Under the pieces are notes generated by a model. The model saw only the letters and a list, made by a program, of their open reading frames with translations. It was not told the DNA's origin and ran no database searches. This document shows positions 27,937 to 36,696 of a stretch of DNA of 64,000 nucleotides, piece by piece. Source of the stretch: an uncultured Lachnospiraceae bacterium (GTDB lineage Bacteria > Bacillota > Clostridia > Lachnospirales > Lachnospiraceae); the NCBI GenBank assembly GCA_910585005.1, contig CAJUCN010000017.1, positions 7,204-71,203 of the forward strand. The letters are read 5' to 3'. Each line of letters begins with the position of its first letter. Within the stretch, counting starts at the first letter, position 1. A program made the translations under genes and the position numbers.

Positions 27937-29367
27937 GAGATATTACGGTAACTGTAGGCTGGTATATTTTTCTTTTGCTGTTTTGTTGTGAATGAGCTGA
28001 CTTGTCCCAACTCGAAAGTACAAAGATAAAGGTTATTTTCAAGGGGCCGGGCTGCTCCATTATGGTCTGTCCTGCCTTTTTCAGAACTAAGTTCATGTCA
28101 TCGACACGCGTATTTGCGATCCGGTCAATGCAGGCCTATATATCTGTCAGCAGACGCAAAAATTGGGGGTGGCAGACAAACTCACGAAGAAACTGGGTAT
28201 TCATTACACCACTTTTCGATAAGTCAATCATGGAATCATTCAAATGCAGCTCATACAGGGAAGTGTTTGGATGATTTTTATTTTTGGTTAGCCTCATGAA
28301 ATCCATGGCCGGGCCATAGTATTTTGCCAGTTTTGCGTGGTTAAAAGGATTATAGGTTGCTTTTCCAGTTTCTGCAAGTGTCATATGCCGGTGGCTCTTT
28401 CGTCCTTTAATTTTCTTGAAGTGTTAATTTTATATACATGTTCACCTCCCAAAGCATTACAGCACAAGCGTGTTTCCGAAAGCGTAGAAATTTTTATTTT
28501 TCAAATATTTTTTAACCTTTCGGATTGTGGGAAAGCTGGTTTATTTTGCTAGGATTTCAATGCCACAGGGAAATTGAGAACAGAATGATGGGCTGCAAGT
28601 GATACTATTTCCGAAGAAGCAGTTTCATAATAGGAGCATGCCAAAGGAATGGAAAGTTCTGATTGAAGAAAATATTATATACTTTTGGATGCATAAACTA
28701 TGAAAACACAGTCCGCCGATTGAAATGAGTTACTGCTTTGAAGGTGGATGTAAAGCAGCTAATGTTGTGTCTGGTGCGAGAGCTGGATAATGGGAACAGC
28801 AGGGAAATGATATCCTTGTTTTTAATGTTATCTTCGCTTGGAAATGAAGGAATATTTTGAAGCAAAAAGCACATCGACATTGTAGAGAAAAGTACAGATT
28901 GGGAGGGATTTTATGGAAAATCTATCTAAGTACGAGAAAAAACAATTGCGAATCTCAATGTGAAAGAAAGTGAAAATGTCATTTATATGCATAATGCTGG
29001 TTTAAACGACGAATTTAGCAGAGGGTTCCTTTCTTTGCAATTGAAAGGTAAAAATCTGGAAGGAGGGCTACTTATGTCATAGGCAAGTCAAGATCTATTC
29101 AGTTCATACCGCTTTACAGTGGGAGCACAGGACAGAAAGGGAATAGGTCAGACAGCATGATTCCAGGCAATACGGATGGAGGATAAGAAACAACATGACT
29201 TTTGACTGTCAATTGTTTGCAGGGTACAAAATCAGGATTGGCAGAAAAAAGGTGTTTTTGGGAGTTACAGGGAAGAAAAATAATAAAATGTGATATAGGG
29301 TGCATGGCACTCTGAAATACATCCGGGGTCAGAGGGCACGGGACAATGATATATTATGGAGGTATCT
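27937..29367. other. Decayed DNA between res and the serine recombinase
   Basis: About 1.4 kb without an intact gene. On the minus strand, 28136-28384 has an 82-codon open stretch beginning MTLAETGKATYNPFNHAKLA that I cannot assign and that is followed by stops, so it looks like a broken gene. On the plus strand around 28720-28860 and 28940-29090 short coding-like stretches (for example LNVKESENVIYMHNAGLNDE) are interrupted by stops and frameshifts. Ribosome-binding-like GGAGG sequences remain (28901-28914, 29059-29066). This is best read as remnants of mobile-element cargo. Confidence 0.55.
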
Positions 29368-29973
29368 ATGGAGAATAAAAAATTACTTGGCTATATGCGT
29401 GTCAGCAGTCGCGAACAAAATGAGGACAGACAACGGATAGCGCTTCTTGAAATGGGTGTGCCGGAAAAAAATATTTATATGGACAAGTTGTCAGGGAAAA
29501 ATTTTGACAGGCCGCAGTACAGGAAACTGATGCGGAGACTGAACGAAAATACGGTATTATTTATAAAGTCTATTGATCGGTTGGGCAGGAATTATGCGGA
29601 TTTGAATGAGCAATGGAGGATTATCACAAAAGAAAAGGGGGCAGATATTGTTGTGGTTGACATGCCGCTGCTTGATACTAGGCGGGAGAAAAACCTGCTT
29701 GGAACGTTCATCAGCGATATTGTACTAGCATTGCTCTCTTATGTGGCAGAGAATGAGCGGTTGAATATCAGGCAAAGGCAGGCAGAGGGCATTGCAGCAG
29801 CAAAAGCAAGAGGGGTGAGGTTTGGCAGGCCGCCGAAACCATTGCCAGATAATTTCTATGAGATTTATAGAGCATGGAAAAACAAGAAACTGACACAGAA
29901 AGAAGCCGCTAAAGCCTGCAATATGGCAGAAAGTACATTTTATGACAAAGCTAAGAAATTTGGGAAAGGTTAG
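29368..29973 (+). CDS. Serine recombinase/resolvase family protein
   Basis: 201 aa. The resolvase domain begins KLLGYMRVSSREQNEDRQ with the catalytic Ser at residue 13. IDRLGRNYADL, LSYVAENERLNIRQRQAEGI and ARGVRFGRPPKPLP lead into a C-terminal helix-turn-helix (LTQKEAAKACNMAESTFYDKAK). It is intact and of small resolvase/invertase size (TnpR/Hin-like). GGAGG is 6 bp before the ATG; the Met at 29356 has no site. It probably resolved or inverted DNA for a now-decayed transposon or plasmid. Confidence 0.92.
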   Translation: MENKKLLGYMRVSSREQNEDRQRIALLEMGVPEKNIYMDKLSGKNFDRPQYRKLMRRLNENTVLFIKSIDRLGRNYADLNEQWRIITKEKGADIVVVDMPLLDTRREKNLLGTFISDIVLALLSYVAENERLNIRQRQAEGIAAAKARGVRFGRPPKPLPDNFYEIYRAWKNKKLTQKEAAKACNMAESTFYDKAKKFGKG

Positions 29974-30157
29974 GTTCCCGGGGATATACTGTAATTTGAG
30001 AAAGCGTACTTTTCCGATTTTAGGTTGTATCTAACATAACATCCCTAATTATACCGTAATTTCCCCAAAAATCAATGAATATATAATGAAAATTGCACAA
30101 AAAATATTGCTTCTCAAATAGTATAAAAAAGTACACTTTTTAGTTTGGGAGGATGCT

Positions 30158-31138
30158 ATGGATAGAGTAAACAAATTTATTGAAATTTACAAAACTTGTA
30201 GTAATGGTACGAATGAGGAAAAGTATTTGCGAATTAAAAATGGAGAATTAACACTTCCGCGATATGTAGATGTAGAATTAACTAATATGTGTAATTTTAA
30301 GTGCTGTTTTTGTCCAACAGGCACGAAAAGTATGCAAAGAATTAAGGGCTATATGTCTGAAGAAGTGGTAAACGCACTTATTGCAAATATACGGAAATAT
30401 AAAATTCCCGGAGTAAGATTTATTCGATGGGGAGAACCTACATTACATCCACACTATATTGAAATTATGCAACGTGTAAAAACGGCAGGTGCATTTGTCC
30501 ATATCAATACAAATGGTTCACTATTAGATGAGGAGCAAATTGCGAAATTAATTGACATGCAGCTTGATAGCATAAAATTTTCATTTCAGGGAGCGGATGA
30601 AGGAACATATAATGAAATGAGAGAAGGTGGTGACTATCATCATCTTTTAGGTGTTATTAAAAAAATGGCAGAAATGCGAGGAGACAGTCCATTACCATAT
30701 ATTCAAATTTCTACAACGCTGACAGGTGAGACAGCAGATCAAATTAATAGTTTTAAGCACGATATTGAAAATTATTGTGATTATTACAATGTGGGCTACA
30801 CAAAATTAAATCATTTAAATGTTGACAACATGAATATAGATGACGAAGAAAAGGAAAAAATAAAATATCTTCAGGAACATGAAAAAATAAACCATGTATA
30901 TAATCCTGTTTGTGTAGAGGCGTTTGATAAACTATCTGTTAACTGGAATGGTGATGTAACGTTATGTTGCGGTGATTATGATAATTTTCTGATTGTTGGT
31001 AATATATTGGATGCGGATTTGAAACAAATATTTACGGGGAGAGCTGCAAATCAATACAGGGAAATTATTGCAAAGGGACAGTACGGAAAAATTAAATGTT
31101 GTAGTACATGCTATGAGACTATGCCACTCACAAAGTAA
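30158..31138 (+). CDS. Radical SAM/SPASM domain protein
   Basis: 326 aa. The radical SAM cluster cysteines are C45, C49 and C52 (CNFKCCFC), followed by WGEPTLHP, the SAM-binding GE-type motif, and NTNGSLLDEE. The C-terminal SPASM region carries several Cys (LCCGDYDNF and IKCCSTCYE) for an auxiliary iron-sulfur cluster. Such enzymes modify peptides, sugars or proteins. No precursor peptide, glycosyltransferase or transporter is adjacent, so the substrate cannot be named. GGGAGG lies before the ATG. The 260 bp after it contains a broken coding stretch with stops. Confidence 0.85.
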   Translation: MDRVNKFIEIYKTCSNGTNEEKYLRIKNGELTLPRYVDVELTNMCNFKCCFCPTGTKSMQRIKGYMSEEVVNALIANIRKYKIPGVRFIRWGEPTLHPHYIEIMQRVKTAGAFVHINTNGSLLDEEQIAKLIDMQLDSIKFSFQGADEGTYNEMREGGDYHHLLGVIKKMAEMRGDSPLPYIQISTTLTGETADQINSFKHDIENYCDYYNVGYTKLNHLNVDNMNIDDEEKEKIKYLQEHEKINHVYNPVCVEAFDKLSVNWNGDVTLCCGDYDNFLIVGNILDADLKQIFTGRAANQYREIIAKGQYGKIKCCSTCYETMPLTK

Positions 31139-31398
31139 TATTTTCCAAATATTATGTTGCTGTTGTTTCCCCTTTGATGAATCATATCTTAATTTGATAC
31201 TTTTAGCAGATGTTTTTCTCAATGAAAATGGAAAATTGCATAATGTTAGAAAAATGGTGGGAGTTATCAAAACCAATGTAGGAAAGATTTTTATATTAGT
31301 CAGGTTTGTAGTGGTGAAGCAAAAAACTTGTTAATGATGGGGTTTAAATTTCCGAAGTTTTGCTACATGGTAGATTTACGGAAGGAGACATTATTTAG

Positions 31399-31932
31399 AT
31401 GGGAGTTGGCATGAACCAAAATACTTTAACCAAGATTATTGAAGAACAGACAAACAGAGCATTATGGGAAGTGAAAAATGTAATTGATTGCGTTTCGGAG
31501 GAATTATGGAATAAGAAATATTGTGAGATGTCCTGCTGGAAGCACATATACCATATGTTGCATTCACTGGATTTATGGTATATCAACCCAAGAGATAAGA
31601 ATTTTCGTGAACCGGATATTCATGAAAAAGATTTGAATGATTTAGATATTGTTTCCCATAAGGTTGTTTCACGAAAAGAGATTGAATCTTATTTTTCATG
31701 CATTGAAACGAAAATTCGTGCGTACATATCTGAATTGACTGACGAACAATTGCTAGAATATCCTTCAGAGTGTGAATATTGTAAGTTTACTTTGATTTTG
31801 GCGCAGTTTAGGCATTTACATAGTCATATGGGAATGATCATGGGGTTTGTGATTAATGATACGGGTTTATGGCCTAGGGTTTTAGGGTTAGAAAACCCTT
31901 TTCCGGATGGGCAGTATGATAAATATTTATAG
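31399..31932 (+). CDS. DinB-fold family protein
   Basis: 177 aa four-helix protein of the DinB/YfiT superfamily. The metal-binding histidines are likely those in HIYHMLHSLDLW and in QFRHLHSHMGMIMG, spaced as in DinB proteins. Enzymes of this fold are often metal-dependent thiol transferases or unknown stress proteins. AAGGAG lies about 11 bp before the ATG at 31399; an alternative start is the Met at 31411. Stand-alone gene in a decayed region. Confidence 0.75.
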   Translation: MGVGMNQNTLTKIIEEQTNRALWEVKNVIDCVSEELWNKKYCEMSCWKHIYHMLHSLDLWYINPRDKNFREPDIHEKDLNDLDIVSHKVVSRKEIESYFSCIETKIRAYISELTDEQLLEYPSECEYCKFTLILAQFRHLHSHMGMIMGFVINDTGLWPRVLGLENPFPDGQYDKYL

Positions 31933-32030
31933 GGGAATTCTTTTGGAATTGTAGGGAGGAAACAACGTTTTAACCGATATGGGTACTAAAATTATAGGTA
32001 CTGTTAAGAAGCAGGAAGGAAGATTTACTG

Positions 32031-32330
32031 ATGTTGGCTGATGAATTTATTGAGAAACATTGGTATACAACAACAATGATTATTCGGGGCAAAGAAATTG
32101 ATTTGACTCAAACTGAGGGATCCTATTTTAGTAAAGGAGAAGATATCATTGGTTTGATTCATGAACCCAAAGACAGAAAACTTCAAAAGGTTGTCCTCAT
32201 AACAACAAATGATAATATTAATGCAATTAGATTTTATCAAAAAAGAGGATTTGATATGGCGCATTTGTTTCATAACGCTTTAGATATGTCAAGAAAAATA
32301 AAGCCAGAAATCCCCTTAAGCTGTGCTATG
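32031..32330 (+). pseudogene. GNAT N-acetyltransferase remnant with internal deletion
   Basis: The N-terminal ADEFIEKHWYTTTMIIRGKE and the C-terminal KVVLITTNDNINAIRFYQKR are the two ends of a common Clostridial GNAT acetyltransferase. The part between GEDIIGLI and KVVLITTN, which should hold the acetyl-CoA-binding loop (about 40-45 residues), is missing and replaced by a short joined segment. The C-terminal end after IKPEIPL is also changed. The product cannot be an active acetyltransferase. Deletion size is judged from memory of the family. Confidence 0.7.
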
Positions 32331-32344
32331 TGTTTTTGCAGTAA

Positions 32345-32556
32345 ATGGAGAAAATAGAAAACAATCTAAAAGGCGAATTAGAATTTTTGTGCTATCTGCA
32401 TAGGAGGCGTTATCCTGCCGTAATTCCTGTTACATCCAATTCAGGTGAACTTGTTGTTACACTTGATTCAATTTGGGAAAATATTATGCAAGTGTTTTTA
32501 AGGGGGCTGACGGAAATTCTATTGAAGATACCGAATGTAGCGACTATTGCGAGTAA
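32345..32556 (+). pseudogene. Aminoglycoside phosphotransferase-like fragment, frameshifted
   Basis: The first frame reads LKGELEFLCYLHRRRYPAV and VTLDSIW. After a one-base shift near 32477 the sequence continues GKYYASVFKGADGNSIEDTE, ending at a stop at 32554. This matches the N-terminal lobe of APH/choline-kinase-fold phosphotransferases (FLxYLxxxGYPA ... DTxWGxYYA). Only about 70 of about 300 residues remain and the catalytic loop is absent, so no activity is expected. Confidence 0.6.
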
Positions 32557-32800
32557 AACATGGATATGGAGATTGCGCTGTCCTTTGTCGTTCTCGCTGC
32601 CATGGATTGCCCCGCATTCTCTTGCCAACAAAATTCCTCTGCACATAATCCCTCGCAACTTTCTCTGCAAGTTCATAACTCCATTCGCTGGGGAGTAACG
32701 CGTTTAACATTCTTGCAAGCTGTGGTTTCTGCCCTTTCTCTGACAGTTCAACGGCATTCCATAAAGTGGAGTGGTCAAATGCCGGGAACTGTTAATCAAA
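32557..32800 (-). pseudogene. MobA/MobL relaxase remnant
   Basis: Read leftward, the frame gives STLWNAVELSEKGQKPQLAR and SEWSYELAEKVARDYVQ, then after a frameshift GSENDKGQRNLHIHVLL. This is the central part of a MobA/MobL relaxase, including the HIH metal-binding motif. The N-terminal catalytic Tyr region and the rest are missing. It shows that a mobilizable element once sat here. Confidence 0.65.
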
Positions 32801-32954
32801 AGGATTCTCCAAGATATTTTTAGAAAACAAATGTGAGTTTTGTCGAAAAGGAAAAAGTTTGTTATTTTTAAATTTGGCTTCAAAATAGCTTTTTTTATTA
32901 AGACACATATATGCAAACTTGCTATAATAGATAAGAACGTAAGGAGGATACACA

Positions 32955-33377
32955 ATGAGAGAACAAAAGGAAATTATACAAGATGTTATAGATTATATTG
33001 AGAAAAATTTAGAGAAAGAAATGAACTTAGATCATATATCAAAAAAGATTGGTTATTCCAAATTCTATCTTAATCGTTTGTTTGCAGAGTATACAGGAAT
33101 TACAATATATAAATATTTACAAAACCGTAGACTTACTGTTGCGGCTGAAAAGCTGGTTAAAACAGATAAACCAATATTGCAAATTGCGTATGAAGCCGGA
33201 TATGATACGCAGCAATCATTTTCATTTGCTTTTAAGCAAGTGTATTTATATCCACCTAAAATTTATAGGGATATTGGAATTTTTATGCCAAAAAAAAACA
33301 AGATATCTATGTACTTTTCTTATATCTCTAGTCACAAATTTGTTACGAAAATCAGAATGAAGGAGATTGCTGCATGA
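32955..33377 (+). CDS. AraC family transcriptional regulator (stand-alone HTH domain)
   Basis: 140 aa. Two helix-turn-helix motifs of the AraC type: MNLDHISKKIGYSKFYLNRL and ILQIAYEAGYDTQQSFSFAF with the following YPPKIYR. There is no N-terminal sensor domain. A TATAAT lies at about 32923-32928 and AAGGAGG before the ATG. Its last codon overlaps the ATG of clpP (ATGA at 33374-33377), so translation of the two is coupled. It likely controls its own operon; ligand and targets are unknown. Confidence 0.88.
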   Translation: MREQKEIIQDVIDYIEKNLEKEMNLDHISKKIGYSKFYLNRLFAEYTGITIYKYLQNRRLTVAAEKLVKTDKPILQIAYEAGYDTQQSFSFAFKQVYLYPPKIYRDIGIFMPKKNKISMYFSYISSHKFVTKIRMKEIAA

Positions 33378-33964
33378 GTACGGTTCCGTATGTTATTGAA
33401 CAAACAAGCCGTGGAGAAAGAAGTTATGATATTTTTTCACGGTTACTATCCGACAGAATTATTTTTTTGGGGGAAGAAGTAAGTGACGTGTCAGCCAGTT
33501 TGATTATTGCTCAAATGTTGTTTTTAGAAGCACAATCCCCCGAAAAAGACATTCAGTTTTATATAAATAGTCCTGGCGGTTCTGTATCAGCCGGTTTTGC
33601 TATTTATGATACCATGCAATATATTAAATGTGATGTTTCGACTATTTGTATTGGTCTTGCTGCCAGTTTTGGAGCTTTTTTATTAGCCGGTGGTACGAAA
33701 GGAAAACGTATCGCTTTGCCAAATGCAGAAATAATGATACACCAACCAGCAATTCATGGAAATGGTATTCAAGGACAGGCAACAGATATACAGATAGCAT
33801 CCGATCATATTCAAAAAAGCAAAGAACGCTTAAACTCTGTTTTAGCGAGGAATACCGGAAAAAGCATTGAAGAAATTTCTCTTGCGACAGAACGTGATAA
33901 TTATATGTCGGCAACAGAAGCAGTGGATTTTGGATTAATTGATAAAATTATAGATAAGCGGTGA
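33374..33964 (+). CDS. clpP: ClpP-family ATP-dependent protease proteolytic subunit (accessory copy)
   Basis: 196 aa serine protease subunit. Catalytic residues are Ser98 (GLAASFGAFLLAGG), His123 (MIHQP) and Asp175 (ERDNYMSA). The sequence FYINSPGGSVSAGFAIYDTM is typical. All are intact and length matches normal ClpP. It sits in accessory DNA behind an AraC regulator, with no Clp ATPase or trigger factor gene nearby, so it is probably a second copy in addition to the housekeeping clpP-clpX locus. It may alter ClpP barrel composition under the AraC signal. Confidence 0.9.
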   Translation: MSTVPYVIEQTSRGERSYDIFSRLLSDRIIFLGEEVSDVSASLIIAQMLFLEAQSPEKDIQFYINSPGGSVSAGFAIYDTMQYIKCDVSTICIGLAASFGAFLLAGGTKGKRIALPNAEIMIHQPAIHGNGIQGQATDIQIASDHIQKSKERLNSVLARNTGKSIEEISLATERDNYMSATEAVDFGLIDKIIDKR

Positions 33965-34036
33965 TATGTTTTGAATAAAAGGTGAACAAACTTGTAAAAG
34001 CTAGTAAGGGTGCGAACAAAAATCCGGACTGCCATA

Positions 34037-34062
34037 AGACTCTGAAAGGGGTCTTTTTTTCT
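34037..34062 (+). terminator. Intrinsic terminator downstream of clpP
   Basis: AGACTC (34037-34042), short loop, GGGTCT (34049-34054), then seven T. The rest of the 360-bp gap to the next gene holds a TTGACA (34240-34245) with a poor -10 and no coding potential. Confidence 0.75.
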
Positions 34063-34323
34063 GTGTTCTTAAGGAAAAAATCAATTGCATTAGAAGGGAT
34101 TCGCTAAACATACCTATATATTTTAGGAAAAGCCGTAGAAAAAGGAGAGCTTGAATGATATAATGTGTTGGCTTACAGAGTAGTGAAATATAGAACGGAA
34201 GTGTTATTTAACCGTGAATAACATATTTGCAACGTAGAGTTGACAATGTGCAATTCAGAAAAGATAGATAGTTACAACCTAATTTGATAAGATTGACCCA
34301 TCAAAATCAAGGGGGACACCTAT

Positions 34324-35106
34324 ATGACATTTGGAGAAAAATTGTTTAAGTTAAGAAAAGAAAAAGGATTTTCACAGGAAGCGCTTGCTGAACAAGTCGG
34401 AACAACCAGACAGGCAATTAGCAAGTGGGAAAACAATCAAGGATTTCCAGAAACGGAGAAGTTATTGCAATTATCTAATCTTTTTGAAATATCCATAGAC
34501 TTTCTGCTGAAAGATGAAAAATCTTCTAATGATGTAAATGAGAAAGGCTATTATGTAAGCAAAGAAATGGCAACAGGGTACATTGCAAATCAGAAAAAAG
34601 TAAGCAGCTATATTGGTATGGGATTTATGTTTTGGGCATTGGCTGGAATACCTTATGTCATGTTTACAGCTAATTTGACATGGCGTTTTTTGGGAATGGC
34701 GATTTTCATTATTGTAGGCATTGGTTCTTTTGTTTTAGGGTCATTTTCAGAGGAACAGAAATATAAAGTTTTGAAAGAAGAGCCACTGATATTGGACTAT
34801 GGGTATCTGAAAGAATTATCTAAAGGATATCAAGCAAAAAGGGGAATTTATGTTGCACTGTTTGTTCCAAGTATTATTTTATTTATAATTGGTATTTTGG
34901 CTATTTCCTTAACTATGAGCGGGAAATTTGCTTGGTGTGAATACCATTCATTTGTGTTTTTGGGATTTGCAATGGGACTTTTCGGCTTTTGTTATTGTGC
35001 CGGAGTTATTGACGCTTATGAGCTGTTGATTAAAAACGAAGAATATTCCTCACGTTTATCCTTTAAGATAAAACATAAAATAAAAGATAAAATCAATAAT
35101 CTTTAA
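34324..35106 (+). CDS. XRE-family HTH regulator with C-terminal membrane domain
   Basis: 260 aa. Residues 1-60 form an XRE helix-turn-helix (FSQEALAEQVGTTRQAISKW). The C-terminal 170 residues contain about four hydrophobic helices (for example YIGMGFMFWALAGIPYVMF and the AIFIIVGIGSFVLG segment). Membrane-tethered XRE proteins of this layout are common in gut Firmicutes and are thought to sense envelope state. GGGGGAC precedes the ATG. No partner gene is linked closely; a terminator follows at 35173. Confidence 0.85.
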   Translation: MTFGEKLFKLRKEKGFSQEALAEQVGTTRQAISKWENNQGFPETEKLLQLSNLFEISIDFLLKDEKSSNDVNEKGYYVSKEMATGYIANQKKVSSYIGMGFMFWALAGIPYVMFTANLTWRFLGMAIFIIVGIGSFVLGSFSEEQKYKVLKEEPLILDYGYLKELSKGYQAKRGIYVALFVPSIILFIIGILAISLTMSGKFAWCEYHSFVFLGFAMGLFGFCYCAGVIDAYELLIKNEEYSSRLSFKIKHKIKDKINNL

Positions 35107-35172
35107 TCGTGTCAATCCTTTGAATTATGCAAACACGGTTGTCAACAATGTACAGATTCATACTTAAGAAAG

Positions 35173-35197
35173 AGGGATTGTTTCGACAGTCCTTTTT
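35173..35197 (+). terminator. Intrinsic terminator after the XRE membrane gene
   Basis: AGGGATTGT (35173-35181), TTCG, ACAGTCCTT (35186-35194), T-run. The following ~390 bp to 35586 is AT-rich and non-coding; TATAAT at 35543-35548 is the likely -10 of the next gene. Confidence 0.8.
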
Positions 35198-35586
35198 TCA
35201 TGCCTTGAAACTTACAATTAAAGGAAACTTAGGACGTTCGTACTTAACTAACTCCCCAACTTCTATACAGAGATACCAACATAATTTATAATTTTCTCTT
35301 TTACTTTTCTTTCATTATTTTATATAATGGATAACAGACGTGCAATTCGCAGATATATTATGCATAAAAGTGTTAGGTGGTTATAGGATAAGCAGGGAGA
35401 AGAACGAAATTAAGAACGGGTTGTTTGCTGAACAGAATGATACAGATAATCTGTCAATACAGGATATATTGAATGATTCGATATAGATGGTACAAGATTT
35501 TTAGTCCATGTGAAAAATATAGAAAATTGTGCATTTGTGAAGTATAATAGAGAAAAATTCTATATATGAGAGAGAGGAATTATATT

Positions 35587-36681
35587 ATGGCGCTTATTAA
35601 ATGTCAAAAATGTGGAAAAGAAATTTCAGATAGAGCAAAAAAATGTGTTGGCTGTGGCTGGGAAGTCAACTTAGGAATACAAAATACGAAAGAGGATGAG
35701 GCGGATTTTAATGATACATCCTCAAATATATATATGTCTCATATTGAAGATGAACGTAAAAAGATGCTGATAGAAGCGGAACTTGAAATAGAGAAAATGA
35801 AAGAAGATGCAAGGAAAAAGATTGAATTAATGAATGATTCCGCTAAAGTCATGGCATCACAAAAACAGAAAGAACTTGAATTAGAATATAAAAAAAGAGA
35901 GAAGGAACTTGTTCAGAAAAAAGAATCTTTGGAAAAGGAACAAAAGGAATTAGAACGGGCAAAAAAAACACAAATTTCTAAGATGCAACATACAGTGGCA
36001 TCTGAAAAGAAAATTACATTTCCAAGTGTTAATACTTTTGTTATGCTACTTCTTACTGTTATTATGGTATGTTTTATGGTCATAGTTTGGAGAAGATTGG
36101 ATAAATTCTCTACAGAAATAGACTTTTTGGTAACTAATAATAATCAAATAAATTCTCAATTGCCCCAAAATGTGCTTGATGAAGAATTAGAAAGTACTGA
36201 TAGTCAAGAAGATATTTCTAATAGTGATTTAAAAAATGGTGTAGATGAGATTACTGGCGGTAAGGAAATAGAAATAGTTTCCGAAAATGGTGAAAATGCT
36301 AATGTGTCTGATGAACAGGTTACAAGCGATGAAAATTTTAATGTAAGTTTTGAGTATACTGGAAATGAGGTTAAGTATGATAGATTAATTATTTACATTA
36401 AAATAATTAATACTGGAAACACACCCTTTTTTTTAACTTCTCAAAAATTTCATTTTATAAATGATATAAGTATTGAAAAATATTATTCAGAATTAGATAC
36501 AGAAATTCTTTCCGGGAAGTCCTCATTGCTTGAAATTAGGTTTGATATAGATAAACTTAAGGCAGCAGGAATATCAACGATTGATAGCTTTACATATCAG
36601 TACAACATAGCAGAAGATGCAGATAGTAAGGATTTGATTCCGGGTGAAATTACATTTAATGAGTTAGGGATTACATATTAA
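35587..36681 (+). CDS. Zinc-ribbon, coiled-coil, single-pass membrane protein
   Basis: 364 aa from the ATG at 35587 (MALIKCQKCGKEIS), chosen because GAGAGGAAT precedes it and because the paralog downstream starts the same way. A CxxC...CxxC zinc ribbon (CQKC, CVGC) occupies residues 1-25. It is followed by a lysine/glutamate coiled coil (about 55-145), one membrane helix (VNTFVMLLLTVIMVCFMVIV) and a C-terminal Ig-like domain with FEYTGNEVKYDRLIIYIKI. Function unknown. It forms an operon with the next gene (15 bp apart). Confidence 0.75.
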   Translation: MALIKCQKCGKEISDRAKKCVGCGWEVNLGIQNTKEDEADFNDTSSNIYMSHIEDERKKMLIEAELEIEKMKEDARKKIELMNDSAKVMASQKQKELELEYKKREKELVQKKESLEKEQKELERAKKTQISKMQHTVASEKKITFPSVNTFVMLLLTVIMVCFMVIVWRRLDKFSTEIDFLVTNNNQINSQLPQNVLDEELESTDSQEDISNSDLKNGVDEITGGKEIEIVSENGENANVSDEQVTSDENFNVSFEYTGNEVKYDRLIIYIKIINTGNTPFFLTSQKFHFINDISIEKYYSELDTEILSGKSSLLEIRFDIDKLKAAGISTIDSFTYQYNIAEDADSKDLIPGEITFNELGITY

Positions 36682-36696
36682 TTAGGAGGATATAAG

